Part shown: piece by piece, positions 16,001 to 24,793 of the stretch
How positions within the stretch are numbered: the stretch's first letter is position 1
Layout: each line of letters starts with the position of its first letter
From: Gammaproteobacteria bacterium
Lineage (GTDB): Bacteria > Pseudomonadota > Gammaproteobacteria > UBA4575
Assembly (NCBI GenBank): GCA_013001685.1
Contig: JABDMD010000174.1
Span: 1 to 44,962 of the forward strand
Reading direction: 5' to 3'
DNA length: 44,962 nucleotides
The notes under the pieces: generated by a model
Databases searched by the model: none
What the model saw: only the letters and a program-made list of their open reading frames with translations
What the model was told of the DNA's origin: nothing
Program-made: the position numbers and the translations under genes

Positions 16001-17968
16001 ATGTTTAACAAGCTTGAGCGCATCAGTTCTCTTTACTATTTAGCCCCTCTTTTTTTTATTATACTCGCATGCATATGGGCATATGCCCCAGGCTTACAGG
16101 GCGGGTATTACTTCGATGACCCTGCTAATATTGTAGAAAACAATTTACTCCACATAGATTCTTTACAGCCTGCTGAACTCTGGCAAGCAATGTGGAGTGG
16201 TCAGGCCAGTCATCTAAAACGCCCAGTCTCAATGCTGACATTTGCAATAAATTATTACTATTTTGGGCTCGATCCCGGAGCCATGAAAATAGTAAATTTA
16301 TTGATTCATATATTCAATGGCTTGGCATTACTGTATTTGATTCGTATTTTTATTAAAAACTCTGCTCAAAAGTATCAAGAACCTAAATTATTAGCGATAA
16401 CTTCACTAGTTGTTGTCGCTTGCTGGCTTTTACATCCAATTAATCTTACTAGCGTACTGTATGTTGTGCAGCGTATGACAAGTTTGGCTGCATTATTCAC
16501 TATTCTCTCAATTTTATGCTATTCCTTGGGTAGACAAGCTCAATTAAATTCCTCTGGAAACTGGATGCTTATTTTAATTGCTTGTCCATTTTTTGGATTG
16601 ATTGCCTTACTCTGCAAAGAAAATGCAGTCCTAATTCCTTACTACATTCTATGTATTGAGTTATTTATTTTTAAATTTTGCGCGACGTCTAAGAGTGCAC
16701 AAAATACAATAAAAGCACTTGTATTACTTTCAGTAACCATACCAATTGCCTTGCTCATTGCCTACTTTACGATTAATGCAGGAACACTTGCTGCATGGCA
16801 TGCGCCCCGCGATTTCACAATGAACGAAAGATTATTGACCGAAGCAAGGGTATTAGTTTGGTACATGCAGATGATTGTTGCACCAAACATTAGTAGCATG
16901 GGGCTATTAATAGACGAATTTCAGCTATCAACTTCTTTATTTCAGCCACTTTCTACTTTTCTCTCGATTCTATTTATAACAAGCTTAATTGGAACGGCAT
17001 ATGTATGTCGAAAAACTTTACCACTCCTCTCGCTCGGTATATCTTGGTTCTTTGCCGGCCACCTATTAGAATCTACTTTCATACCATTAGAACTTGTGTT
17101 TGAGCATCGTAATTATCTACCTTCAGTGGGTATAATTTTAGCAGTCGTAGCGCTACTTGATTTTGCATTTAAATATATTCAAAGATTTAAGATGTTACGA
17201 ATCATACTGCCTGCATTTTGGATAATTGCATTTTCCTTTGCAACACATGGTCGAGCAGAACACTGGGAAAGCCCACTATCATTAGCCCTGATTGACGTCG
17301 AAAATCATCCAACCTCTAGTCGTACTAATGTCATGGCCGGACTTGTTTATACACAGGCTGCGTTAAATGCAAAATCCGAAAATGACAAATTAGCTTATGC
17401 TGAACAAGCAGATAAATATTTCTTAACTGCAATTGAGCTTGATAAAACAGGATTTAGCTCTTCTATCGGAAGAATTGTAATTTTATATCTTCTTAATAAA
17501 CCCATTGAGATAGAATATTTTGACACATTGGTCGATAATCTTGAGAATGGAAGAGTGGGCCCTAGCACTCAATCCTCACTGCTGTCATTAATTGAATGCA
17601 ATATTGAGAGAGTATGCAAACTTCCAGAAAAGTACTTAGTATCTCTCATAGAAGCAGTACTCAGAAATCCATTACTACCTACGAAAGACAAAGGCTCATT
17701 GATGGTCCAACTTGGTAGATACTATGCAGAATCTTTAGCAAACTTAGATAAAGCCGAAGAGCTTGTTAAAGAAGCAATCAAAATGGATAAAAGTACGATT
17801 AGATATAGACTCCCACTCGCTAATTGGCAAATCCTAAATGGCAAGTATGAAGAAGCACAGATTCAATTGAATATAATGAAACAATTGGACACTTTAAATA
17901 TGAACGCTTACGATATATCTAAGTGGGAATCATTTCTGAATGATAGAAGAAAAAACAATAACAGCTAG
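16001..17968 (+). CDS. GT-C type membrane glycosyltransferase with C-terminal TPR region
   Basis: Polytopic inner-membrane protein of 655 residues. About 10-11 hydrophobic helices occupy residues 12-420, and a soluble helical C-terminal part of about 230 residues has TPR-like patterns (AEQADKYFLTAIELD; LDKAEELVKEAIKMD). The first loop after helix 1 carries an Asp-Asp pair (residues 39-40, in YYFDDPANI), where GT-C enzymes such as protein O-mannosyltransferases and TMTC proteins keep catalytic acids. A later EHRNYLPSVG motif also looks family-specific. GT-C enzymes take sugar from a polyprenyl-phosphate donor and transfer it outside the membrane. It follows pilA directly and precedes a synthase-like GT2, so a pilin O-glycosyltransferase is the natural hypothesis. 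It lacks an obvious Wzy_C/PglL signature. The acceptor and sugar are not shown by the sequence. Confidence 0.7.
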   Translation: MFNKLERISSLYYLAPLFFIILACIWAYAPGLQGGYYFDDPANIVENNLLHIDSLQPAELWQAMWSGQASHLKRPVSMLTFAINYYYFGLDPGAMKIVNLLIHIFNGLALLYLIRIFIKNSAQKYQEPKLLAITSLVVVACWLLHPINLTSVLYVVQRMTSLAALFTILSILCYSLGRQAQLNSSGNWMLILIACPFFGLIALLCKENAVLIPYYILCIELFIFKFCATSKSAQNTIKALVLLSVTIPIALLIAYFTINAGTLAAWHAPRDFTMNERLLTEARVLVWYMQMIVAPNISSMGLLIDEFQLSTSLFQPLSTFLSILFITSLIGTAYVCRKTLPLLSLGISWFFAGHLLESTFIPLELVFEHRNYLPSVGIILAVVALLDFAFKYIQRFKMLRIILPAFWIIAFSFATHGRAEHWESPLSLALIDVENHPTSSRTNVMAGLVYTQAALNAKSENDKLAYAEQADKYFLTAIELDKTGFSSSIGRIVILYLLNKPIEIEYFDTLVDNLENGRVGPSTQSSLLSLIECNIERVCKLPEKYLVSLIEAVLRNPLLPTKDKGSLMVQLGRYYAESLANLDKAEELVKEAIKMDKSTIRYRLPLANWQILNGKYEEAQIQLNIMKQLDTLNMNAYDISKWESFLNDRRKNNNS

Positions 17969-18012
17969 CAATTTATTATTACTAATATTTTAATTAGACA
18001 TCAATAAAATAA

Positions 18013-18891
18013 ATGACAAATTCAATTCGTGATTATTCAAAAATATCGATTGTTATACCTGCAAAAAATGAAGCGTCTTCTATTGGTGAACTATTAAAAA
18101 AACTTAAGCAAAAATTTCATGATGCAGAGGTTATTGTCATTAATGATGGCTCTATGGACAACACAGCAAATATTGTCCTAGAAAATAATGCGAAACTGAT
18201 CTCGCATCCATATAGCATGGGAAACGGTGCGGCAATAAAAGCTGGAGCAAGAGCTGCAACAGGCGATATTCTTATAACAATGGACGCCGATGGTCAACAC
18301 GACCCTGAAGAAATTCCAAAATTATTAAAAAAAATGGATGAAGGATTTGAAATGGTGGTTGGCGCTAGGTCATCTCAGTCTCAGGCAGGAAAACGCAGGT
18401 GGCTCGGTAATGCATTTTATAATTACATTGCGAGCCTCATTGTAGGCAAAAAAGTTAAAGATTTAACTTCAGGTTTTAGAGCTGTTAATACCAAAAAGTT
18501 TAAAAGCTTCATACACCTATTACCCAATGGATTTTCATACCCTACCACAATTACTATGGCATTTTTTAGAAGTGGCTATCCAGTCGATTACATTTCAATC
18601 GAAGCAAAAAAACGAGTCGGACAAAGTCATTTACGCTTACTCAAAGATGGCCTCAGATTCTTAATAATTATTTTCAAAATTGGCACGCTTTATTCTCCAT
18701 TAAAAATATTCACACCCATAAGTGCATTACTATTTTCAATTGGAGTATCTTATTACGGATATACTTATTTCAGTATTGGCCGATTCACTAATATGAGTGC
18801 ATTATTATTGATAGTATCAATGATAATATTCATGATAGGGCTTGTATCAGAACAAATAACCGTATTACTTTATAAATCTTCTCGTGACTAA
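18013..18891 (+). CDS. Family 2 glycosyltransferase, polyprenyl-phosphate sugar synthase-like
   Basis: GT2 enzyme resembling dolichol/undecaprenyl-phosphate mannose or GlcNAc synthases. It opens with ISIVIPAKNEASSI, then VIVINDGSMDNT (nucleotide binding) and the metal-binding DxD in ITMDADGQHDPEEIP near residue 95. The acceptor-side segment DLTSGFRAVN near 152 is typical of this subgroup. Two transmembrane helices (about 225-250 and 258-282) end the 292-residue protein and should anchor it to the inner membrane. Such enzymes charge the lipid carrier that a GT-C transferase uses, which fits the preceding gene. There is a 44-bp gap to that gene and no terminator, so they are likely co-transcribed. 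The sugar is unknown. Confidence 0.82.
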   Translation: MTNSIRDYSKISIVIPAKNEASSIGELLKKLKQKFHDAEVIVINDGSMDNTANIVLENNAKLISHPYSMGNGAAIKAGARAATGDILITMDADGQHDPEEIPKLLKKMDEGFEMVVGARSSQSQAGKRRWLGNAFYNYIASLIVGKKVKDLTSGFRAVNTKKFKSFIHLLPNGFSYPTTITMAFFRSGYPVDYISIEAKKRVGQSHLRLLKDGLRFLIIIFKIGTLYSPLKIFTPISALLFSIGVSYYGYTYFSIGRFTNMSALLLIVSMIIFMIGLVSEQITVLLYKSSRD

Positions 18892-18903
18892 TAGGTCATC
18901 ACT

Positions 18904-19959
18904 TTGCGAATTTTATTTGATATAGCTCATCCTGCGCATGTCCATTTTTTTAAAAACCCCGCTCGAATTTTATTAGATCGAGGCCATGATATTTTATTCA
19001 CAAGTAGAGAAAAGGATATAGCCTTAGACTTATTAGATGAGCTTGGAATAGAACACAAGCCCATATCAAGTCTTAACAAAAAGGGAAATTTAATTGGATT
19101 CGCAACAGAACTTATCAAAAGGGACTTCGCATTACTTAAAATTGCTAATAAATTTAAACCAGATGTTATGGCTGCCATAGGAGGTACATTTATCTCGCAT
19201 GTTGGTATCTTAAACCGTGCAAAATCGCTTGTTTTTTATGATACTGAAAACGCAACATTACAAAATGCGATTACCTACCCTTTTGCTTCATGTGTGATCG
19301 TGCCTAATTGTTATAAATCTTGGTTGCCTAAAAATCGACACATCCGCTATAGTGGTTATCACGAATTATCTTATTTACATCCAAATTACTTCACAGCAGA
19401 TTTAAAACTCGCTGAAAAAAATGGATTATCTAGATTTCAATCAAATTTTTTATTGCGATTAGTATCTTGGCAAGCTAATCACGACATTGGAGAACAAGGT
19501 TGGACTAAGGAGTTACTTAGCTCATTAATTAATTATTTAAAGTCACAGGGCAAAGTCATAATTTCTGCTGAAGGCGAATTACCACCTGAGTTTGAACACT
19601 TGCGTTATCAAGGCAAAGCTAGCGAACTTCATCATGTTATGGCATTTTGTCGTTTATTTATTGGCGAAAGTGCAACTATGGCTTCTGAATCTGCCGTAAT
19701 GGGTATACCTGCTATTTATGCTGCAAATACTGGTCGTGGCTATACAGATGAACAAGAATCGCTCTATGGGTTAGTAAAAAATATACGAGAACTTAATTGG
19801 GAACAGCTTGAATCTGCAATTACAAATATTTTAAAACAACCACCACATTATTGGAGCCAAGCGGCAGAGAAACTATTAAAAAACACAGTAGATGTTTCCG
19901 AATTTACTGCCAACTGCATTGAGCAGTTCCCAAAAACTTTAAATAATTTTAAAGTTTGA
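18904..19959 (+). CDS. DUF354 family protein (GT-B / UDP-GlcNAc 2-epimerase-like fold)
   Basis: A 351-residue protein of the DUF354 family, whose fold resembles GT-B enzymes and UDP-GlcNAc 2-epimerases. Members occur in surface-polysaccharide clusters of bacteria and archaea, but the reaction is not settled to my knowledge. The N-terminal half begins RILFDIAHPAHVHFFKNP, a family hallmark, with AAIGGTFISHVG near residue 92. The C-terminal half has a sugar-nucleotide-site-like region, FIGESATMASESAVMGIPAIYA, near residue 255. The start is TTG at 18904, just after the previous stop; no upstream ATG fits. Tight spacing with the genes on both sides indicates one operon. Alternative roles are glycosyltransferase or sugar epimerase. 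Confidence 0.78.
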   Translation: MRILFDIAHPAHVHFFKNPARILLDRGHDILFTSREKDIALDLLDELGIEHKPISSLNKKGNLIGFATELIKRDFALLKIANKFKPDVMAAIGGTFISHVGILNRAKSLVFYDTENATLQNAITYPFASCVIVPNCYKSWLPKNRHIRYSGYHELSYLHPNYFTADLKLAEKNGLSRFQSNFLLRLVSWQANHDIGEQGWTKELLSSLINYLKSQGKVIISAEGELPPEFEHLRYQGKASELHHVMAFCRLFIGESATMASESAVMGIPAIYAANTGRGYTDEQESLYGLVKNIRELNWEQLESAITNILKQPPHYWSQAAEKLLKNTVDVSEFTANCIEQFPKTLNNFKV

Positions 19960-19977
19960 CAAACGCCCTACCTTAAT

Positions 19978-21831
19978 ATGTGCGGAATTGCTGGCTGGTT
20001 TTCTCATAACCCTAATATAAATAATCCCAATAAAATTTTGCACAACATGGCTACTGCAATCGCACACCGTGGCCCAGATGGTAACGGCGCTTATGTCGCA
20101 GAACATGTTGGGTTAGCCCATACACGCCTCGCTATTATTGATATTAACGGCGGTAAACAGCCCATGTACTCCGAGGACGAACAGCTAGTTATAACTTTTA
20201 ATGGAGAAATATACAATTATCAACTACTAAGAAGAGAATTAATTTCAAAAGGCTGCAAATTTCATACTGAATCAGATACAGAAGTTATCTTACAACTTTA
20301 CCAACAATATGGTTGGAAAGGCTTCAACCGTTTACGTGGCATGTATGCGTTTTCATTATGGGACTCTAGACATAAAATGGGCTTACTCGTCCGCGACCCA
20401 ATTGGCATTAAGCCTTTATTCATAAGCACATCTCCTGACGGAAGTTTGGTTTTTGGCTCTGAGGCAAAAGCAATTCATGCATTTAACAAAAATGCTAACG
20501 AAATTGACCCTTCAGCACTGCATCAATTACTGAACTTTCGTTATTTACCTGGCGATATAACAATGTTTAAAAATATTAAACAATTATCACCAGGTAGCGT
20601 GTTCACTTGGCACACAGATGGCAAACATAAGTTGCATACACTCGAACCAAATTTTCCTGATTCAAAAAGTAGTACATTGGAATTGTTGACTGAAGCCGTT
20701 GATATACACTGCACAGCTGATGTTGAAGTTGGTTGTTATTTATCAGGTGGAATAGATTCCGCAACTATTTGTGCACTTGCTAAACGCTCTGGTAGAAATT
20801 TAAGAAGTTTCACTTTAAATGCTGGCGATGATCCTGATGAAGCAAAAAATGCAGCAACTACAGCTAAACTATTAAATATTGTGAATATCTGCGAAACAAT
20901 TCCTTCTGAAATTTCTGATTTATCTCGTCTAATCAAACATCTTGAAGTACCAAAAATCAATGCTTATCAAATAAGCAGACTTGCTGAACATGCATCTAGA
21001 CATGTAAAAGTCGTACTCTCAGGACTGGGAGCAGATGAGATGTTTTTTGGATATAACGCTCATCGGATATTCAATCGATCGCATCAAATTAATCGATATG
21101 TGCCATCCCAATTTGCGCATGGAGTTGCGAATATAGGAGGTGCAATTGCTGGAATGCTATCACCTATTCAATGGACTGAACCACAACGCGCATTACAAAT
21201 GCTTGGCGCATCAAGAGACTGGCCTCGTGTATATGGCTTACTTCGAAATGTCTGGGATTCACCTAATATGCGTAAAATTTTATATGGGCCACGATTACTT
21301 GACTCAAATTTAGCTGACGCATTCACAACACTAGAGCACTTGTGGCCTGAAAATTCAGACCCCGTTAAATCAATGGCTAATTTTGAATGGAAAAATAAAA
21401 TGGTGAATGATCTTCTCTGGCAAGAAGATCGACTAAGCATGGCTGAAGGCTTGGAGGTAAGAGTTCCGTTCTTAGATATTAAATTTGCAAACAAAGTCAA
21501 CTCATTGGAGCGTAACGTATTAATGCCCAAAGGCAACCTTAAAGGCTATATGAAAAAAATGATTAGCGAAGTATTGCCTGCTGAAATTCTTCATAGACCT
21601 AAAAGCGGATTTCAAGTTGATGCTCCAGAATTTGTTAAAAATAGACTAAAACCATTAATTGACAAATGGCTCACTCCAGAATGTATTGAACAATATGGAC
21701 TGTTTAACCCATCTTTTGTAAAAACAATTTTGAATCAAAAACCAAAAAAGTACTTACGATGGCACTACTTCATGATTTATCAAATGCTCTTGACACATAT
21801 CTTGATAGAGGAATTCGAGGGTCCTAAGTGA
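19978..21831 (+). CDS. asnB: AsnB-type glutamine-hydrolysing amidotransferase
   Basis: Class II glutamine amidotransferase of the asparagine synthetase family, 617 residues. The N-terminal Ntn domain begins Met-Cys2-Gly-Ile, with Cys2 the nucleophile exposed after Met removal. The C-terminal synthetase domain has the pyrophosphatase loop SGGIDSATICAL near residue 256 and GLGADEMFFGYNAHR near 350. Members in glycan clusters often amidate sugars or sugar acids rather than aspartate, so asnB names the family, not the proven substrate. Its stop overlaps the GTG start of the next gene by 4 bases, a translational coupling that ties the two functions together. Confidence 0.85.
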   Translation: MCGIAGWFSHNPNINNPNKILHNMATAIAHRGPDGNGAYVAEHVGLAHTRLAIIDINGGKQPMYSEDEQLVITFNGEIYNYQLLRRELISKGCKFHTESDTEVILQLYQQYGWKGFNRLRGMYAFSLWDSRHKMGLLVRDPIGIKPLFISTSPDGSLVFGSEAKAIHAFNKNANEIDPSALHQLLNFRYLPGDITMFKNIKQLSPGSVFTWHTDGKHKLHTLEPNFPDSKSSTLELLTEAVDIHCTADVEVGCYLSGGIDSATICALAKRSGRNLRSFTLNAGDDPDEAKNAATTAKLLNIVNICETIPSEISDLSRLIKHLEVPKINAYQISRLAEHASRHVKVVLSGLGADEMFFGYNAHRIFNRSHQINRYVPSQFAHGVANIGGAIAGMLSPIQWTEPQRALQMLGASRDWPRVYGLLRNVWDSPNMRKILYGPRLLDSNLADAFTTLEHLWPENSDPVKSMANFEWKNKMVNDLLWQEDRLSMAEGLEVRVPFLDIKFANKVNSLERNVLMPKGNLKGYMKKMISEVLPAEILHRPKSGFQVDAPEFVKNRLKPLIDKWLTPECIEQYGLFNPSFVKTILNQKPKKYLRWHYFMIYQMLLTHILIEEFEGPK

Positions 21832-23006
21832 TTGAATCATTATTAACAAACAAGTTAGGCCTCATTTTAGATCAGGTTTATAAATGGAGCCGCGATCGAA
21901 ATTATCGTGGACATAATAAACATGACGCACTAAATAGCCCAATACTAAAAGTATTCTTAGGTTGGAGCAAATGGACTAGAATAATTGCGACTCAAGGTGT
22001 TATGAGATTCCCCATCAACCTTAGGCCGATACTCCTTGTTCCACATTCATATAATCCAAAAGGTTTGTCATTGCTTATCAGAGGGCTATTGCTTCGTCAC
22101 AAGACACACAAACGTAATCAATATTTAGAAGAAGCAGAGACCCTTCTAAATAAACTCATCGAGATACGCTCACCTGGAAAGTGGAGTGGTGCATGCTGGG
22201 GGTACCACTACCCTTGGCAAGATCTCGGCTTTTATGCAAAAACCAATACACCTAATGCTGTCGTTACATGTTTTGTTTGTGAAGCTTTTCTTGATGCTTA
22301 CCGAGTTACAAATAATCGCAACTATTTAGATATTGTAAGTGATTCAATAGAATTTTTGTTAAATGACCTAGTTGTTTTGAAAGATACTCCTACAGAGTTA
22401 TGTTTATCTTACATGCCGATATCAATGAAAATGCGCGTTATGGATGTAAGTATTTTAATAGGGTCGGTAATAAGTCAGTACTGCACACTTTCTAATAACA
22501 CAGAATACATGAGTATTTCAAAACGCTTAGTGAATTATGTAGTAAATCAACAAACAGATTATTATGCATGGTTTTACACTGACCCCCCTCAAGACTCTCT
22601 TATAAGGCATGATAATTATCATACGGGGTTTATTCTTGATGCCTTATGGAGATACATGCAAGCTACGAATGATGATTCATATCGTGAGGTCTATTTACAC
22701 GGCCTTAAGTTTTATGCAGATAAATTATTTAATCAGGACGGTTCCCCTAGATGGATGAGCGATAAAGATTTTCCGCACGATATTCACGGCGCTGCACAAG
22801 GAATAATAACTTTTTCTAGACATCAAGACACCTATCCAGGATTCAGTAATAAAATTGCCTCTTGGACTATTAGTAACTTATACAATGAATGTGGCCGTTT
22901 TTATTACCAACAAACACCTTTTTATACTAAACGTTTTACATTACTTCGTTGGTGCAATGCTTGGATGGCATTTGCACTAGCACAGCTAGAACTTGAACAA
23001 AATTGA
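21828..23006 (+). CDS. Unrecognised protein of likely alpha/alpha-toroid fold in the glycan cluster
   Basis: No family can be named with confidence. The 392-residue protein has no signal peptide or membrane helix. It shows repeated paired-helix patterns with aromatic-rich motifs (SGACWGYHYPWQD near residue 123; DNYHTGFILDALWRYM near 262; HDIHGAAQGIITFSRH near 313). Such patterns occur in alpha/alpha-barrel proteins such as six-hairpin glycosidases, N-acylglucosamine epimerases and uronyl-processing enzymes. The start is GTG, overlapping the asnB stop by 4 bases, with GAGGG shortly upstream. Coupling to the amidotransferase and DUF354 suggests work on the same sugar intermediate; hydrolase, lyase or epimerase are all possible. 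Confidence 0.6.
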   Translation: MIESLLTNKLGLILDQVYKWSRDRNYRGHNKHDALNSPILKVFLGWSKWTRIIATQGVMRFPINLRPILLVPHSYNPKGLSLLIRGLLLRHKTHKRNQYLEEAETLLNKLIEIRSPGKWSGACWGYHYPWQDLGFYAKTNTPNAVVTCFVCEAFLDAYRVTNNRNYLDIVSDSIEFLLNDLVVLKDTPTELCLSYMPISMKMRVMDVSILIGSVISQYCTLSNNTEYMSISKRLVNYVVNQQTDYYAWFYTDPPQDSLIRHDNYHTGFILDALWRYMQATNDDSYREVYLHGLKFYADKLFNQDGSPRWMSDKDFPHDIHGAAQGIITFSRHQDTYPGFSNKIASWTISNLYNECGRFYYQQTPFYTKRFTLLRWCNAWMAFALAQLELEQN

Positions 23007-23016
23007 TACTAAAAAT

Positions 23017-23799
23017 ATGCGAAATATTGAACCACCAAATACAGAAGATCGCCCTACTCTGACAAGTGATATAAGGGATTTTTGGTCTCGCAATGTAAAT
23101 GCGGAACGCATTATGGGAAATACCGTATCGCTTGAGCAAAGAGGGGGAGAGAAATACTTTGAAGAACTGGAAGCGCAAAGATATCGCTCGCATTACCATC
23201 TAAAACCATGGATAAATTCAATGGATAAAGGGAAATCGGTATTGGAATTGGGATGTGGAATTGGGATGGACACCTTTTCGATGGCCAAAAACGGACTTAA
23301 TGTAACTGCCTTAGATCTCACAGAAGTTGGAGTTCGAACAGCAAGAAATAGGTTCGAAAAAAGCAAATTTAACGGTTCGTTTTTAGCTGGAAATGCTGAA
23401 ATGCTGCCCATAAAAGACAATCAATTCGATTATGTCTATTCATTTGGTGTACTGCACCATGCGGCAAATACTGAAAAAACGATTAGAGAAGTATATCGAG
23501 TATTATCACCCGGAGGCACTGCAAAAATAATGCTATATCACCGCCACTCTATTAACGAGCTAGTCCATAGAATAACTAAAGTTCCTTTTGAAGAAAAAGA
23601 CGAACTATGCCCTGTAGTACGAAGATTCACAGTAAATGAAGTTAAAACTATGTTTAATCAATTTTCAAATATTCATCTGCAGCTTGAATACGTATATGGA
23701 GAAGGATATGGAAAATTATTCTCTCTAACCCCTAAACTCTTATACAAGTTTCTATCTAAGCACTGGGGTTGGCATATTATGATCACAGCAAGAAAATAG
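23017..23799 (+). CDS. SAM-dependent methyltransferase (class I)
   Basis: Class I methyltransferase of about 260 residues. Motif I is VLELGCGIGMDTFSMA near residues 70-85, with an acidic motif II (ALDLT). The Methyltransf_11-type segment FGVLHHAANTEKTIREVYRVLSPGG is near 142-166. I start at the ATG at 23017, just past the previous stop; an upstream in-frame TTG at 22993 would overlap the preceding gene by 14 bases and has no better ribosome site. Position in the cluster suggests methylation of a sugar or lipid-linked glycan. The C-terminal region after residue 190 is short and contains no recognised domain. Confidence 0.78.
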   Translation: MRNIEPPNTEDRPTLTSDIRDFWSRNVNAERIMGNTVSLEQRGGEKYFEELEAQRYRSHYHLKPWINSMDKGKSVLELGCGIGMDTFSMAKNGLNVTALDLTEVGVRTARNRFEKSKFNGSFLAGNAEMLPIKDNQFDYVYSFGVLHHAANTEKTIREVYRVLSPGGTAKIMLYHRHSINELVHRITKVPFEEKDELCPVVRRFTVNEVKTMFNQFSNIHLQLEYVYGEGYGKLFSLTPKLLYKFLSKHWGWHIMITARK

Positions 23800-23865
23800 A
23801 ATACTCTAGCCTAATCTATTAGTTAACATACCTTCGAGAAATAATTATTAGTCTCGCCTCAGCTG

Positions 23866-24777
23866 ATGATCCTTAAATCTATTTCAAATATGCTGCATAC
23901 CCCAGTACGTTTTATTAAACGTATTAGACTATTTGTTTCGATGATACGTTATGGTAATGAACATAATCGTGATTTTGCTATTGAACATTATGTTTTCTTC
24001 TGCAATTTAAAAAATAAGCTACGTGAACTTGATGTTCAAATAGACAGTTTAAGAACGTTAGAAATAGGATGCGGGAAAGCTTATTGGCTAACTTTATTAG
24101 CACATAGCTCCGGAATGAATGTAACAGGCATTGATACCGAGTTTGTATCTTCGAAAAACCAATTATCTAAATACTTTAGTATTATTCGTGATAACGGTAT
24201 TGAAAGGATGCTACGAACTCTTGTTTGGGACAAGTGCTATGCAAAGCCGTATTACGATCAACTTGCAATGCAGGCACCCTTCTCGCTTAACTTTAAAGAT
24301 GTAGACATTAGACGGATGAGCAGTACAAATGTTGATTTTCCAGACAATACATTTGATTTAGTTATATCTCATGAAGTTTTTGAACATATTGATGATATTG
24401 ATAGAACAGTCTTAACACTAAAAAGAATTCTTAAACCTGGTGGAATTACGTATATATATGTACATAATTTTACAAGTTTGTCGGGCGGACATCATATCGC
24501 TTGGAAATATCCTGATACAGAACCATCCGATACCGTTCCACCATGGGATCACTTACGAGAAAAAAGCTTTCCAGACATTCCTTCTTGGCTAAACGAGCTA
24601 AGAGAATCAGAGTATAAAAAGATTTTCGAAGAACATATGGATATTATTGAATGGCTCCCTGTAGGCAAAGAAGGTGAGAAATTATTAACACCCGATGTTC
24701 GCGCAGAACTTTCAGACTACGATGAGCATGAGCTACTAACAAAAGGCTTTATTATTATAGCCACACCCAAAACATGA
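23866..24777 (+). CDS. SAM-dependent methyltransferase with internal insertion
   Basis: A 303-residue class I methyltransferase. Motif I is TLEIGCGKAYWLTLLAH near residue 65, with acidic GIDTEF after strand 2. A stretch of about 60 residues without a recognisable motif separates these from NTFDLVISHEVFEHIDDIDRT and LKRILKPGGITYIYVHNF in the C-terminal half. That insert and the HHIAWKYP segment after motif III distinguish it from the other two methyltransferases nearby, so it is not a simple duplicate. It starts 66 bases after the previous gene. The acceptor is unknown, probably a glycan building block. Confidence 0.77.
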   Translation: MILKSISNMLHTPVRFIKRIRLFVSMIRYGNEHNRDFAIEHYVFFCNLKNKLRELDVQIDSLRTLEIGCGKAYWLTLLAHSSGMNVTGIDTEFVSSKNQLSKYFSIIRDNGIERMLRTLVWDKCYAKPYYDQLAMQAPFSLNFKDVDIRRMSSTNVDFPDNTFDLVISHEVFEHIDDIDRTVLTLKRILKPGGITYIYVHNFTSLSGGHHIAWKYPDTEPSDTVPPWDHLREKSFPDIPSWLNELRESEYKKIFEEHMDIIEWLPVGKEGEKLLTPDVRAELSDYDEHELLTKGFIIIATPKT

Positions 24778-24793
24778 AAATGCACAATTTTAT

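Noticed and set aside
23834-23855. CGAGA/TCTCG dyad before the second methyltransferase as a terminator
   Set aside because: The stem is only 5 bp, no T run follows, and the flanking genes look co-transcribed.
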